Source: Solirubrum puertoriconensis
Lineage (GTDB): Bacteria; Bacteroidota; Bacteroidia; Cytophagales; Hymenobacteraceae
Direction of reading: 5' to 3'
Length of the DNA: 64,000 nt
Assembly: GCF_001483135.1 (NCBI RefSeq)
Contig: NZ_LNAL01000008.1
Coordinates: 744,001-808,000 of the forward strand
Positions 25,903-34,555 of the stretch are shown in pieces. Each line of letters starts with the position of its first letter. The first letter of the stretch is position 1. The notes under the pieces are model-generated. The model did no database searches and was not told the DNA's origin. It saw only the letters and a program-made list of their open reading frames with translations. Both the position numbers and the translations under genes were made by a program.

Positions 25903-28530
25903 TTAGTTGCCGCCTTGGCCGCCGCCGTCGCCGGCTTTCTGGTCGTCGTTGCGGATGCTGCGTTTCGGGCGCTGCGGCTTGTTCTCGAGCTTGCCGAAGC
26001 GGTAGCTAAAGGCCAGGCGCACACCGCGGTTGTACACCTTGGTGGTGTTGGTTTGCTCAGAGAAGGCCGTGCGGAAGTCGTTGGTCAGGCGCACGTACTT
26101 CGTGAAGGGGTTGTCGGCGTTCAGCGTCAGGTCGCCTTTGTCCTTCAGGATGTTTTTGCGCAGGCCAAACGAGTACATCTGCCAGGGCGACGACTTGCCT
26201 TGCAGCTGAATGCGCGGCGAGTTGAGCATGCCGAAGAACTGCAGGCTGTAGCCTTTGTCGAATTTGTAGCCCGAGTTGATGTTGGTGGAGTACACCAGGC
26301 CGCTGTTCGAGGTGTTCAGCGCGCCGCTTTTCAGGTACACGTAGTAAATGCTCACGTTGCCGCTGATGTCCCACTTCGGCAGGGGCTTCACCGAGCCAAA
26401 CAGGTTCAGGCCAAAGGTTTGGTTGCGGGCAATGTTGCCGTAGGTGGTTTCTACGATGCTGATTTCGCGGCCCTGCGGATCGGTGCCGGTTTGGGTTTCG
26501 CGCTTGGCCTCGATGGCGTTGTTGGTAATGCGCGAATACGCCGTAATGTTGATGACCGAACCCTTCACGAAGGTGTTCCAGTTCACCTCGTAGTTGTCCG
26601 AGAATTCGGCGTCGAGCTTGGGGTTGCCAAACTGCACGTTGTACGGGTCAATCTGGTTGCGGTAGGGGTTCAGGAAGAAGATACTCGGGCGCTGAATGCG
26701 GCGCGAGTAGCTAAGGCGCAGTGTGGAGCCTTGCTGCTTGAGGTTGCGCGTGAGCGACACGTTGGGCAGCAGGTTGGTGTAATCGGTGCTGAAGCGGTCG
26801 GCCTCGCCCTGGAAGTTGCCACCCAGCTCGGTGCGCTCCAAGCGGCCCCCGAGGCGCACGTTGTACTTCTTACCTAGGGCCGTGCCGTAGGTGGCGTACA
26901 GCGCCTGCACATCCTGGTTGTAGTCGTACACGTTGGTGCGCGCGGCGTCTTCCAGCAATGGGCCGTTGCCAAAGGCGTTGCTCAGGCGGAAGTCGCTGCT
27001 CACGTTGCGCATGATGGTTTTGCCGCCGATTTCCACCGTTTGCTTGTCCGACAGCGGGTGCACGTAGTCGGTTTGGATGGTGGTTTCGAGGTTGCGCGCA
27101 ATGTTGGGGCTTTCCTCGCGGTAGTACGCGTCGGCGTCGGAGCCACCTAGCGCAAACTCATCGAGGGTGTAGAAGCGGCGGTTGCGGTTGCGCGAGTGTT
27201 GGGCCAGCACCGTCCACTCGCGGCGGCTTTGCTGGCCGAAGCTGCGCGTGTACGAGCCCGTAAGGTCGTAGCTCTGCGTGCGGAACTGCTGCTCCAGGTC
27301 GCGCCCGAAGTTGTTTCGCGCGCTCAGCGGCTCGCCTTGGGCCACGCGGTACTGGCTCAGCACATCCACATCGAAGCGGTTGCGGAACATGTTGCCGTTC
27401 CAGGTAACGTTGAAGGCGTGGTTCGGGGCGGGCTCCCAATCGAGGCCAAGGCGGCCGTTGCCGCCGCCGCCGCCGCCAAAGCCGTCGTTGCGCTGCGTCA
27501 GGAAGCCCTCCGTGATGATGCGCTTCTCGATGCCGTTGGCATCGCGCTCTACCGCTATTACGGCGCGGTCTACGCGGTCGACGCCTTGCACGCCCGGCGC
27601 GTAAAAGCCGAAACCGTTGAGTGCGGCCGTAAGGCCTACTTTGCCGCGGCGGGCATTTAAGCCTAGGTTAGCGTTGGAGTTACGCGTGCCGGCAGCCAAG
27701 CCAATGTTGCCGTTTACGCCCTGTAGGTTGTTTTCCTTCAGCACAATGTTGATGATACCCGCCGAGCCCTCGGAGTCGTACTTGGCCGAGGGGTTGGTAA
27801 TCACCTCCACGTTCTTGATCTGGTCGGCGGGCAGTTGCTTCAGCGCCTGGGCCACGTCGCCGGCTACCACCGCCGAGGGTTTGCCGTTGATGAGCACGCG
27901 CACGTTGCCCGAGCCGCGCAGCTGCAGGTTGCCGTCGGGGTCTACGCTCACCATGGGTGCCTTGCGCAGCACGTCGGCCGCGGTGCCGCCGCGGTTGGTA
28001 GCATCTTGCGTGGCGTTGTACACCAGGCGGTCGGGCTTGCTTTCCACCACGGGCCGCTCGCCGGTTACCGTTACCTCGTTCAGCTGCTTCGCCTGCGACT
28101 GCAGCGCGATGCTGCCTAGGTCGAGGTTCATCTTGCCATCGGCCAGGGTTACGGGCTGCACTAGGCTGCCGTAGCCAATAAAACTTACCGACAAGCGGTA
28201 AGAGCCTTCGGCCAAACCCTTAATGGTGAAGTTGCCTTTGTCGTCGGCCACGGCGCCATCGAGCGGCTGCTCGCCTTGGGCCGGCAGCAGGGCTACGGTG
28301 GCAAACTCTACCGGCTGCTTGGTAGTGGCATCAACCACCTTGCCGCTGATGCGGCCATTACCGCGTGGGGCCGGCGCCGCCAGCAGCGGCGATTTGGGGC
28401 TAGCACCACCCGGCGCTCCGGTGGGCGCGCCAGCCGGCGGACCAGCGGGCCTGGTAGCAGGATTTTGGGCAAGGGCATTGCCAGTAAGCAGGCTCGACGA
28501 AGCAAGCAAAAGCAGTACGGCGTTTTTCAT
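25903..28530 (-). CDS. TonB-dependent receptor/outer-membrane beta-barrel protein with carboxypeptidase-regulatory domain
   Basis: 875 residues. The signal peptide (1-21, ALAQ) is followed by a Pro/Gly/Ala-rich linker to about residue 58. A CarboxypepD-reg domain follows at 60-150 (GKVVDATTKQPVEFATVALL ... GSYRLSVSFIGY), then a plug domain at about 155-265 (LNEVTVTGERP, LRGSGNVRVLINGKPS, SAKYDSEGSAGIINIVLK) and a 22-stranded-type barrel to the end, which carries a short basic, Gly-rich tail. It belongs to the outer-membrane beta-barrel family that many Bacteroidota use for peptide or unknown ligand uptake. No SusD partner is adjacent, so a polysaccharide-utilisation role is unlikely. It has its own promoter and a leader of about 140 bases. 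Confidence 0.85.
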   Translation of the reverse strand: MKNAVLLLLASSSLLTGNALAQNPATRPAGPPAGAPTGAPGGASPKSPLLAAPAPRGNGRISGKVVDATTKQPVEFATVALLPAQGEQPLDGAVADDKGNFTIKGLAEGSYRLSVSFIGYGSLVQPVTLADGKMNLDLGSIALQSQAKQLNEVTVTGERPVVESKPDRLVYNATQDATNRGGTAADVLRKAPMVSVDPDGNLQLRGSGNVRVLINGKPSAVVAGDVAQALKQLPADQIKNVEVITNPSAKYDSEGSAGIINIVLKENNLQGVNGNIGLAAGTRNSNANLGLNARRGKVGLTAALNGFGFYAPGVQGVDRVDRAVIAVERDANGIEKRIITEGFLTQRNDGFGGGGGGNGRLGLDWEPAPNHAFNVTWNGNMFRNRFDVDVLSQYRVAQGEPLSARNNFGRDLEQQFRTQSYDLTGSYTRSFGQQSRREWTVLAQHSRNRNRRFYTLDEFALGGSDADAYYREESPNIARNLETTIQTDYVHPLSDKQTVEIGGKTIMRNVSSDFRLSNAFGNGPLLEDAARTNVYDYNQDVQALYATYGTALGKKYNVRLGGRLERTELGGNFQGEADRFSTDYTNLLPNVSLTRNLKQQGSTLRLSYSRRIQRPSIFFLNPYRNQIDPYNVQFGNPKLDAEFSDNYEVNWNTFVKGSVINITAYSRITNNAIEAKRETQTGTDPQGREISIVETTYGNIARNQTFGLNLFGSVKPLPKWDISGNVSIYYVYLKSGALNTSNSGLVYSTNINSGYKFDKGYSLQFFGMLNSPRIQLQGKSSPWQMYSFGLRKNILKDKGDLTLNADNPFTKYVRLTNDFRTAFSEQTNTTKVYNRGVRLAFSYRFGKLENKPQRPKRSIRNDDQKAGDGGGQGGN

Positions 28531-28870
28531 AGTGCAGAACGATGGCGGCTGGGAGAGAAGGGAAGTAGCTACAGGGCATAGCTGTAGCTGGCCAAGCCTA
28601 AGCGAGGCAATGTGGGTGGGGAGGTTGCCCGCAGGGTGTTGCAGGCGAAATCAGGATTGGGTGTGGGTTGCGGCGGCAAAAGTACTAGGGTGTACTTTGC
28701 AAAACAAGGTAGCTTGTAATATTATATATCGTGTTTGATGCGCGCACAAAGAACCGGCGGCCGAGTTTGAGAATCAATCACCTAATGATGTGATGCCTGC
28801 TCGACGGTTGGTGCCCAAGGATCGGGACTATATAGAAAAGGTTGCATCTATTCTGAAATTCCTGCAAGTA
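28531..28870. other. Intergenic region upstream of the TonB receptor gene
   Basis: It holds the receptor promoter (28677-28707, minus strand) and, in the predicted leader, a hairpin pairing AGCTACAG (28567-28574) with CTGTAGCT (28582-28589). From 28740 to 28870 I see no gene, terminator or repeat. Confidence 0.5.
28677..28707 (-). promoter_or_regulatory. Promoter of the TonB receptor gene (TTG-N20-TACTTTTG)
   Basis: On the minus strand a -33 TTG at 28705-28707 and a -7 TACTTTTG at 28677-28684 are 20 bases apart, a full match to the Bacteroidota consensus. Confidence 0.7.
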
Positions 28871-29701
28871 CTACTTCACGCGCTCGTGCCGGAAGCCCAG
28901 GGCTACGTAGCCAATCAGCAGTGTGCCGGCAAAGCAGCCCAGCGAGGCAAGTTCGTTAAGGGGCAGTTTGGTAGCGACTGTGAGCACCGGCTGCCCCGGC
29001 ACAAAGTTGCTCAACGACAGCAGCGGCGAAGCATAAGGAACCCATCCGATATGCTCCCAGCGGAGCAGCGTGAGGGCCGCTACTACGCAACCCATGCCAA
29101 TGGCCACCGGAGCCACAAACGAGCGCCACCACTGCGCTGCCAGGTATTGCAGCGCCAGGATACCTAGGGTAGCCAGGTAGGTGTGGCCGAGTTGGGTAGC
29201 TACGGCTTGCAAAGGTGCGGCGTGGTCGAGAAAGAGCAACTCGGGCCGCAGCACTCCCAGCAAGTAGCCCGAGAGCAATAGCAGTATCGCGTACAGCACC
29301 TGCGCCAGCAAGTTCAGGCCTAGTAGCAGCAGCAACTTGCTCGCAAACAAAGCCAAGCGGCTGGCAGGCTGCGCGCACAGGTGCTTCCAAGCATTGGCTT
29401 TGTTTTCGATGTGCAGCACCAGGCTGGTGAGCAGCACCACAAACAGCGGCAGCAGCAGGCCGGTAGCCGTTTGCCAGTTCTGCATCACGTACGCGGCCCA
29501 CGGCGCTTGGCCGGGCTTCAGGATTTCGTGCCCTTTGAAGTAGTAGATGCAGAACGACAGCAGCACCGGCAGCGCACCGCTACCTAGGGCCAGCCACAGG
29601 GCAGCCGTGCGGCGCAGCTTAAGCGCATCGGCCGAGAGGCTGCGGGCGAGCTGTTGGGCAAACGAAGGAGCAGCAACGGAAGGCGACAAGGCGAGGCTCA
29701 T
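28871..29701 (-). CDS. ABC-2 type transporter permease
   Basis: 276 residues with six predicted membrane helices (about 33-55, 82-101, 120-150, 165-190, 195-220, 240-265). After a cytoplasmic start (SADALKLRRTAALWLALG) the layout matches ABC-2/lantibiotic-immunity-type permeases that pair with a single ATPase. Its ATG overlaps the stop of the upstream ATPase gene by four bases (ATGA at 29698-29701), so the two are translationally coupled and form one transporter. Substrate is unknown; exporters of this type often give resistance to antimicrobial peptides or other toxic molecules. Confidence 0.8.
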   Translation of the reverse strand: MSLALSPSVAAPSFAQQLARSLSADALKLRRTAALWLALGSGALPVLLSFCIYYFKGHEILKPGQAPWAAYVMQNWQTATGLLLPLFVVLLTSLVLHIENKANAWKHLCAQPASRLALFASKLLLLLGLNLLAQVLYAILLLLSGYLLGVLRPELLFLDHAAPLQAVATQLGHTYLATLGILALQYLAAQWWRSFVAPVAIGMGCVVAALTLLRWEHIGWVPYASPLLSLSNFVPGQPVLTVATKLPLNELASLGCFAGTLLIGYVALGFRHERVK

Positions 29702-30627
29702 TGGGCGGTAGCGGTTTCGGTGAGGTGCAGAAAGGTTTGCTCGAGGGTTTGCTGTTGGCAGCGCAGCCCATACAGCGGCTGGCCAGCCGCTACTAGCTGC
29801 TGAGCCAGGTAGGCGGCTTGCTCCTGCGAGTGGTAGGGCAGGGCCAAGGTGCCGGGGCCCACCACGGTGGCGGTGCCTAGGTCGAGGGGCAGCAGGTTGC
29901 GGCAGGTGGCTGCGTCGTCGGTTTCGATGATGAGCTGCGTGTGGCCGTGCTGCCGGTGCTGCAAGGCCGCCAGGCTGCCCTGGAATACCAACCGGCCCTG
30001 CTGAATTACGCCCACGTGGGTAGCCACGCGCTCAATTTCGCTGATGAGGTGACTGGAAAGCAGAATGGTTTTGCCGTGCTCCTGCTGCAAGCGGCGCAGC
30101 AACTCGCGCACCTCAATAATGCCCGTGGGGTCGAGGCCGTTGGTGGGCTCGTCGAGGATGAGCAACTCGGGGTTGGGCATCAGTGCTAAGGCCAAGCCTA
30201 AGCGTTGGCGCATACCCAAGGAGTACTCGCCCGCCGCCCGGTGCCCATCGGCTGCCAGGCCCACTACTTCCAGCACCTCTTCGGAGCGGCCTTTGGCAAG
30301 GCCGCGCAGGCGGCGCGTGGCCTCCAGGTTCTGCAGGCCCGAGAGGTGGTCGTAAAGCGAGGGCATTTCGATGAGGGCGCCCACGCGGCCCAGCACTTGC
30401 AAGCGGTGGCGGCCTAGGTCGTGGCCGAACAGCTGCACCGAGCCGGCCGGGCTGGGCAACAGCCCCAGCAGTATGCGCAGCGTGGTGCTCTTGCCGGCGC
30501 CGTTCGGCCCCAGAAAGCCGTAGATGCTGCCCTGCGGCACGTGCAGGTTTACATCGTGGAGCACTTGGCGCTGGCCAAAGCGGAAGGAGAGGTGCCGGGT
30601 TTCGGCGAGTAGTTCGGCTGTGGGCAT
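29698..30627 (-). CDS. ABC transporter ATP-binding protein
   Basis: 309 residues from the ATG at 30627 (MPTAELLAETRHLSFRFGQ); a 73-codon extension upstream was rejected because homology begins here. Walker A is GPNGAGKST with Lys46, the signature YSLGMRQRL is at 135-143, Walker B LLILDEP has Asp159 and Glu160, and the H-loop is His193. The C-terminal 90 residues resemble the accessory domain found in drug- or bacteriocin-export ATPases. It forms an exporter with the overlapping permease gene. A LytS-type sensor kinase and response regulator are transcribed divergently right next to it and may control it. Confidence 0.88.
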   Translation of the reverse strand: MPTAELLAETRHLSFRFGQRQVLHDVNLHVPQGSIYGFLGPNGAGKSTTLRILLGLLPSPAGSVQLFGHDLGRHRLQVLGRVGALIEMPSLYDHLSGLQNLEATRRLRGLAKGRSEEVLEVVGLAADGHRAAGEYSLGMRQRLGLALALMPNPELLILDEPTNGLDPTGIIEVRELLRRLQQEHGKTILLSSHLISEIERVATHVGVIQQGRLVFQGSLAALQHRQHGHTQLIIETDDAATCRNLLPLDLGTATVVGPGTLALPYHSQEQAAYLAQQLVAAGQPLYGLRCQQQTLEQTFLHLTETATAQ

Positions 30628-30882
30628 GGCAACAGTGGTTGAGCGAAGAACTGACCCAAACCTAGGCGGGCGATTTTGCGCTTGCTGGCTTTTTCGACCA
30701 AGCCCCGTATTGCCAGCCGAAACGCCCGATTTCGACCCTCCAACCGCTGCGCTTGGTTCTGCAACCACGTTCCGCTTACCACGGGCAGCGTTGGTGGCTA
30801 GCCCTAGGTGGTTGGGGGTGGCAAAAGCCCCGTTGGTTGAAAACACCTAGGCGCAACCAAGCCGCCGCGCTATCTTCCAAGC

Positions 30883-32040
30883 GTGGAATACTCTGCTACT
30901 TCGGCCGCTCTGCCGGCATCGGCTACTGCGCAGCCCTCCTCCGGGCGCCGCCTGCGCTATTTTGCCAAGCTACAGTGGTGGCCCAACGCACCCGGCCTAG
31001 CCAGCGTGCCGGCCTGGGTGCACGTGTTGTGGGTGGTGCTGCTGGTGATATCGGACGTATTGCACAGCTACTCATCCCTCAACGGCAAAAACCCGCCTAG
31101 CACCGAGATGATGGTGCTGCGGGCGCTACTCTACGATACCATCGCCTCGCTTATCTTTTACCTCAACTGGGTGGTGCTTATACCACGCACCTTGGCCCGG
31201 AACCGCTTAGGCGCCTATTTGCTGGGGGTACTGGGTTTGCTGCTGTTGTACTCGCCGTTGCGCCTAGGTGCTTCGTGGCTGGTTAATAGCGCAGCCTTAA
31301 CTGCTGAACTACAGAAGTATTGGCTACCTGTGCTGTTTCAGTTCGTCGTGTTTGGGCTGATGATCATCTTCATCAGCTCGGGACTGAAGGTGACGGGCGA
31401 TTATCTGCTGGCTCAGCGCAACCGCCGCGAGCTGGAGCGCCAGCAACTGCTCACCGAGCTGTCGTTGCTGAAGATGCAGGTGAACCCACACTTCTTGTTC
31501 AACACGCTCAATAACATCTACTCGCTGGCCAGCCAAAAGTCAGATAGAGCACCCGAGGCCGTGCTGCGCCTGTCCGAAATCATGCGCTACATGCTTTACG
31601 AAAGCTCCGCCGATGCCGTGCCGCTCAGCAAAGAGCTGAACCACCTGCGCAGCTTCCTGGATTTGCAGCGCCTGCGCTTGCCCGCCAACGGCGCCGATGC
31701 CATCGTGTTCAGCACCGCCGGCCTCAGCCCCGATGCGGCTTACCCCATTGCACCCATGCTGCTGCAGCCCTTGGTGGAAAATGCTTTTAAGCACGGCGAC
31801 CTCACGGCGCGGCCAGCAGTGGTAATTGAGTTGGTGCTCGATGCGCAGGGCGTGCTGCACTTCGCCGTGCAAAACGCTACCGCACCCGCCCCAACCAGCC
31901 AAGGCCTTGAGCACCCGGGCGGGGTAGGGCTCGTAAACCTGCGCCGCCGCCTCGAACTGCTCTACCCCGAGCGGCACCACCTGCACATCAGCGAGCAGCC
32001 GGGGCAGCACCGTGTGGAGCTTACCCTGTTGCCGGCCTAG
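30883..32040 (+). CDS. LytS/YehU-family sensor histidine kinase
   Basis: 385 residues from a GTG at 30883. Four membrane helices lie at about 45-62, 80-103, 110-130 and 145-172, followed by a coiled-coil linker (AQRNRRELERQQLLTEL). The His-kinase domain carries the phospho-acceptor His203 in QVNPHFLFNTLNN and the ATPase N-box PLVENAFKHG, then GVGLVNLRRRLELLY. This family senses a signal at the membrane and passes phosphate to a LytTR regulator, here the gene that follows after 33 bases. The stop codon TAG is part of a CCTAGG copy. The gene is divergent from the ABC exporter. Confidence 0.88.
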   Translation: MEYSATSAALPASATAQPSSGRRLRYFAKLQWWPNAPGLASVPAWVHVLWVVLLVISDVLHSYSSLNGKNPPSTEMMVLRALLYDTIASLIFYLNWVVLIPRTLARNRLGAYLLGVLGLLLLYSPLRLGASWLVNSAALTAELQKYWLPVLFQFVVFGLMIIFISSGLKVTGDYLLAQRNRRELERQQLLTELSLLKMQVNPHFLFNTLNNIYSLASQKSDRAPEAVLRLSEIMRYMLYESSADAVPLSKELNHLRSFLDLQRLRLPANGADAIVFSTAGLSPDAAYPIAPMLLQPLVENAFKHGDLTARPAVVIELVLDAQGVLHFAVQNATAPAPTSQGLEHPGGVGLVNLRRRLELLYPERHHLHISEQPGQHRVELTLLPA

Positions 32041-32073
32041 GTGCCGCACTTACCTACCAATATCTTAGTGCCT

Positions 32074-32850
32074 ATGGACAACGCTACGCCCAGCCGCAAG
32101 CTTACCTGTGTTATCATCGACGACGAGCCCCTGGCCCTCGACCTGCTCGCCGGCTACTGCGCCCAAGTGCCTTACCTCGAGCTGAAAGGCCAGTTTCATG
32201 ATGCGCTGGTGGGCCTGGCGTTTGTGCAGGACAACCCCGTGGACGTGGTGTTTGTCGACATTCATATGCCGCGCATCACGGGCTTGCAGCTGGTGCAGTT
32301 GTTGCCCAGCCCAGGGCCCAAGGTCATCTTCACCACCGCCTACGACCAATACGCCGTGCAGAGCTACGAGCTAAGCGCGGCCGACTACTTGTTGAAGCCC
32401 ATTGCGTTCGAGCGGTTTGTGCAAGCCGTAAACAAAGTGCGGCAGGCTCCGGCTTCTGCTCCGGCCATGCCCGCGGTGGTACCAGCACTAACACCAGCTC
32501 CCGCCGAAACTGCCCCAGTGCCAGTAGCACCCGATGCCATGTTCGTGAAGAACGAGCACCGGTTGCAGCGCGTCGCCTTCAACGACATCCTCTACATCGA
32601 AGGCATGAAGGAGTACCTCATGATTTACACCCTGGGTAGCAAAATCCTCACGCTGCAGTCGTTCAAAAGGGTGGAGGAGGTGCTGCCGCCCGATCGGTTT
32701 GCGCGCATTCACAAGTCGTACATCGTGGCGCTCAACCACATCGAGCACGTAGAGCGCAGCAAAGTGCAAGTAGCCGGCCGCCTGTTACCCATCGGCGACA
32801 CCTACCGCGACTCTTTTGCGGCTACCATCAGAGCTTACAATTTGCTGTAG
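32074..32850 (+). CDS. LytR/AlgR-family response regulator
   Basis: 258 residues from the ATG at 32074 (MDNATPSRKLTCVIIDDEP). The receiver domain has the acidic pocket Asp16/Asp17, the phospho-acceptor Asp62 in VFVDIHMP and Lys108 in LLKPI. A Pro/Ala-rich linker at about 123-150 joins it to a LytTR DNA-binding domain (FVKNEHRLQRVAFNDILYIEGMKEYLMIYT ... RIHKSYIVALNHI). LytTR domains bind pairs of direct repeats upstream of target genes; I did not identify such sites. It is the partner of the kinase just upstream. Likely targets include the divergent ABC exporter, but this is inference. Confidence 0.9.
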   Translation: MDNATPSRKLTCVIIDDEPLALDLLAGYCAQVPYLELKGQFHDALVGLAFVQDNPVDVVFVDIHMPRITGLQLVQLLPSPGPKVIFTTAYDQYAVQSYELSAADYLLKPIAFERFVQAVNKVRQAPASAPAMPAVVPALTPAPAETAPVPVAPDAMFVKNEHRLQRVAFNDILYIEGMKEYLMIYTLGSKILTLQSFKRVEEVLPPDRFARIHKSYIVALNHIEHVERSKVQVAGRLLPIGDTYRDSFAATIRAYNLL

Positions 32851-32871
32851 GGCCAAGCTACCAAAAACCGA

Positions 32872-32911
32872 AAGCGGGCCGGATGCGCTACGTAGCGCAT
32901 CCGGCCCGCTT
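32872..32911. terminator. 40-base perfect palindrome, bidirectional terminator
   Basis: 32872-32891 and 32892-32911 are exact reverse complements with no spacer. It lies between convergent lytTR and wrbA genes. Confidence 0.85.
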
Positions 32912-32932
32912 CATCATTTATCAAGCCCTAGG

Positions 32933-33547
32933 TTAGGGGCGGGCGATTTTGCTGGCAATTTCGGCCGTGAACTTGCCTTGGTGGCGCGCACCCTCCAGCT
33001 CGTTTTCGCTGGGCGTACGCTCGCCGCGGCCGCCGGCAATGGTGCTGGCGCCGTAGGGCGTGCCGCCGGTTACTTCATCGATGCGGGTTTGACCCTGCCA
33101 CGCGTACGGCAAGCCCACAAGCACCATACCGTGGTGGAACAGCTCGGTGTGCAGCGAGCGGATGGTGGTTTCTTGGCCGCCGTGGGCCGTGGCCGTGCTC
33201 ACGAAAGCGCCGCCTACTTTGCCCACCAGCGCACCTTTTGCCCACAACCCTCCGGTACCATCAAGGAAAGCCTGCATTTGGCTGGCCACGTTGCCGTAGC
33301 GGGTTGGCGTACCGAAAATGATGGCGTCGTAATTCACCAGATCTTCTGCCTTTGCTACCGGAATGTGCGCAAACGCCTGCTGTGCTTGGGCCGCGCCAAT
33401 TTGCTCTAGCAGTTCCTGCGGCAGCGTTTCGGGCACGCGCATTACGTCAACTTGGTTGCCTTCAACTTCGCGGGCGCCTTCGGCAATGGCTTCGGCCAGC
33501 GTCCAGACGTGGCCATACGTGGAGTAGAACAAAACGAGGGTTCTCAT
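32933..33547 (-). CDS. wrbA: NAD(P)H:quinone oxidoreductase, WrbA type
   Basis: 204 residues. The flavodoxin-like fold of WrbA is evident: [22 protein letters not shown] for FMN phosphate, [22 protein letters not shown], the [13 protein letters not shown] loop and [13 protein letters not shown] near the end. WrbA proteins are tetrameric flavoproteins that reduce quinones by two electrons and protect against redox stress. The length matches. The gene stands alone after the convergent terminator, with no neighbour on its strand. Confidence 0.93.
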   Translation of the reverse strand: MRTLVLFYSTYGHVWTLAEAIAEGAREVEGNQVDVMRVPETLPQELLEQIGAAQAQQAFAHIPVAKAEDLVNYDAIIFGTPTRYGNVASQMQAFLDGTGGLWAKGALVGKVGGAFVSTATAHGGQETTIRSLHTELFHHGMVLVGLPYAWQGQTRIDEVTGGTPYGASTIAGGRGERTPSENELEGARHQGKFTAEIASKIARP

Positions 33548-33871
33548 GCAGATCCTATATTTAGGTGAAATGGTGGTGCAATTGCCCGATTAGTTGCGGG
33601 GTCATAAGTCATGTATCTACATGGATGCAAGCGTGATTGTTACGCCTGTGCCCGGGTTTGCCGCTGCATACCCTGCTTTCGCAGAAAATATTTTGGGCCC
33701 ATGCAACCGCCCACCATACTCCCGACTCTTACCACTGCCGGCCCACACCGCCGGTAGCTCTCTACATTAGGTGGACCATCAGCGTATGATGAACACGTTA
33801 CAATTGCAGGAGCGCGGCGCGGCCGCTGCTCCGGTTAGCCGCGGAACCGGCCGCCCCTCCCGGAACTACGC
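33548..33871. other. Intergenic region between wrbA and the ECF sigma gene
   Basis: It is divergent, so it must hold both promoters, but I found no full TAnnTTTG box. The only clear feature is a short ORF at 33786-33875 that overlaps the sigma-factor start. A GCCGGCCCACACCGCCGG inverted repeat lies near 33737. Confidence 0.5.
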
Positions 33872-33875
33872 ATGA
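33786..33875 (+). CDS. Possible short upstream ORF overlapping the sigma-factor start
   Basis: 29 codons beginning ATGATG and ending in a TGA that overlaps the sigma-factor ATG (ATGA at 33872-33875). The peptide (MMNTLQLQERG...SRNYA) has no similarity I recognise. The overlap is the arrangement used for translational coupling, so it may be a leader peptide. It could equally be chance in GC-rich sequence. Confidence 0.3.
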   Translation: MMNTLQLQERGAAAAPVSRGTGRPSRNYA

Positions 33876-34555
33876 GCGCCCTGGCCGCTGCCTTTGGAGG
33901 CACTAGCTTGGGCCGGCTTGTGGGTGGCCTTTCGGCATCATCGGCAACGGCAGAGCCCGAGGTGAAGCCCGCGCCTACCCGCCCGCTGCAGCCCTCGGGC
34001 CGCTGGAGCGAGGCCGAGCTGATCGACGCCTGCCTCGAGGGCAGCCGCGTGGCCCAAAAAGAGCTGTACACCCGCTACGCCAGCCGCATGCTGGCCGTGT
34101 GTGCCCGCTACTCGCAAACCACTTTCGAGGCCGAGGATGTGCTGCAGGAAGGGTTTGTAACCGTGTTTAGCAACCTGCGCCACTTTCGCCGCGAGTGCCC
34201 GCTCGAGTTTTGGGTTCGGCGCATCATGATTAATGCCGCGCTGCGGCAACACCGCCGCAACGCGCCCATGCTGGCCGTTACCGAAAGCGAATACCCCGAA
34301 GCCATAGCCGACGAGGAGCTCATCCTCTCGAACTATTCCTTCGACGAATTACTCAAGATGATTCAGGAGCTGGCCCCGCGCTACCGCATGGTGTTCAACC
34401 TGTTTGCCATCGAAGGCTACGGCCACAAAGAAATTGGCGATATGCTGGGCATATCGGAGGGTACCAGCAAATCGCAGTACTCCCGCGCCCGGGCAATTCT
34501 CAAAGCCAAGCTCGAACGTCTCGACCAACGTTGCAATGACACCCGTTTCCAATAA
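33872..34555 (+). CDS. RNA polymerase sigma factor, ECF family
   Basis: 227 residues. A 45-residue low-complexity start precedes region 2 (ELYTRYASRMLAVCARYSQTTFEAEDVLQEGFVTVFSNL), a short linker, and region 4 (LAPRYRMVFNLFAIEGYGHKEIGDMLGISEGTSKSQYSRARAILKAKL). It lacks region 3 and so belongs to the ECF group. The next gene starts inside its last 20 bases and encodes a protein with a cytoplasmic domain of the kind found in Bacteroidota anti-sigma proteins, so the pair probably forms an envelope-stress signalling unit. The real start could lie further downstream, because residues 1-40 are not typical of the family. Confidence 0.88.
   Translation: MSALAAAFGGTSLGRLVGGLSASSATAEPEVKPAPTRPLQPSGRWSEAELIDACLEGSRVAQKELYTRYASRMLAVCARYSQTTFEAEDVLQEGFVTVFSNLRHFRRECPLEFWVRRIMINAALRQHRRNAPMLAVTESEYPEAIADEELILSNYSFDELLKMIQELAPRYRMVFNLFAIEGYGHKEIGDMLGISEGTSKSQYSRARAILKAKLERLDQRCNDTRFQ

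Noticed and set aside
28790-29167. Plus-strand ORF with a protein-like beginning, after the promoter of the TonB receptor gene
   Set aside because: Only the first 30 codons look plausible; the rest is antisense to the ABC permease gene. No promoter or homologue known to me supports it.
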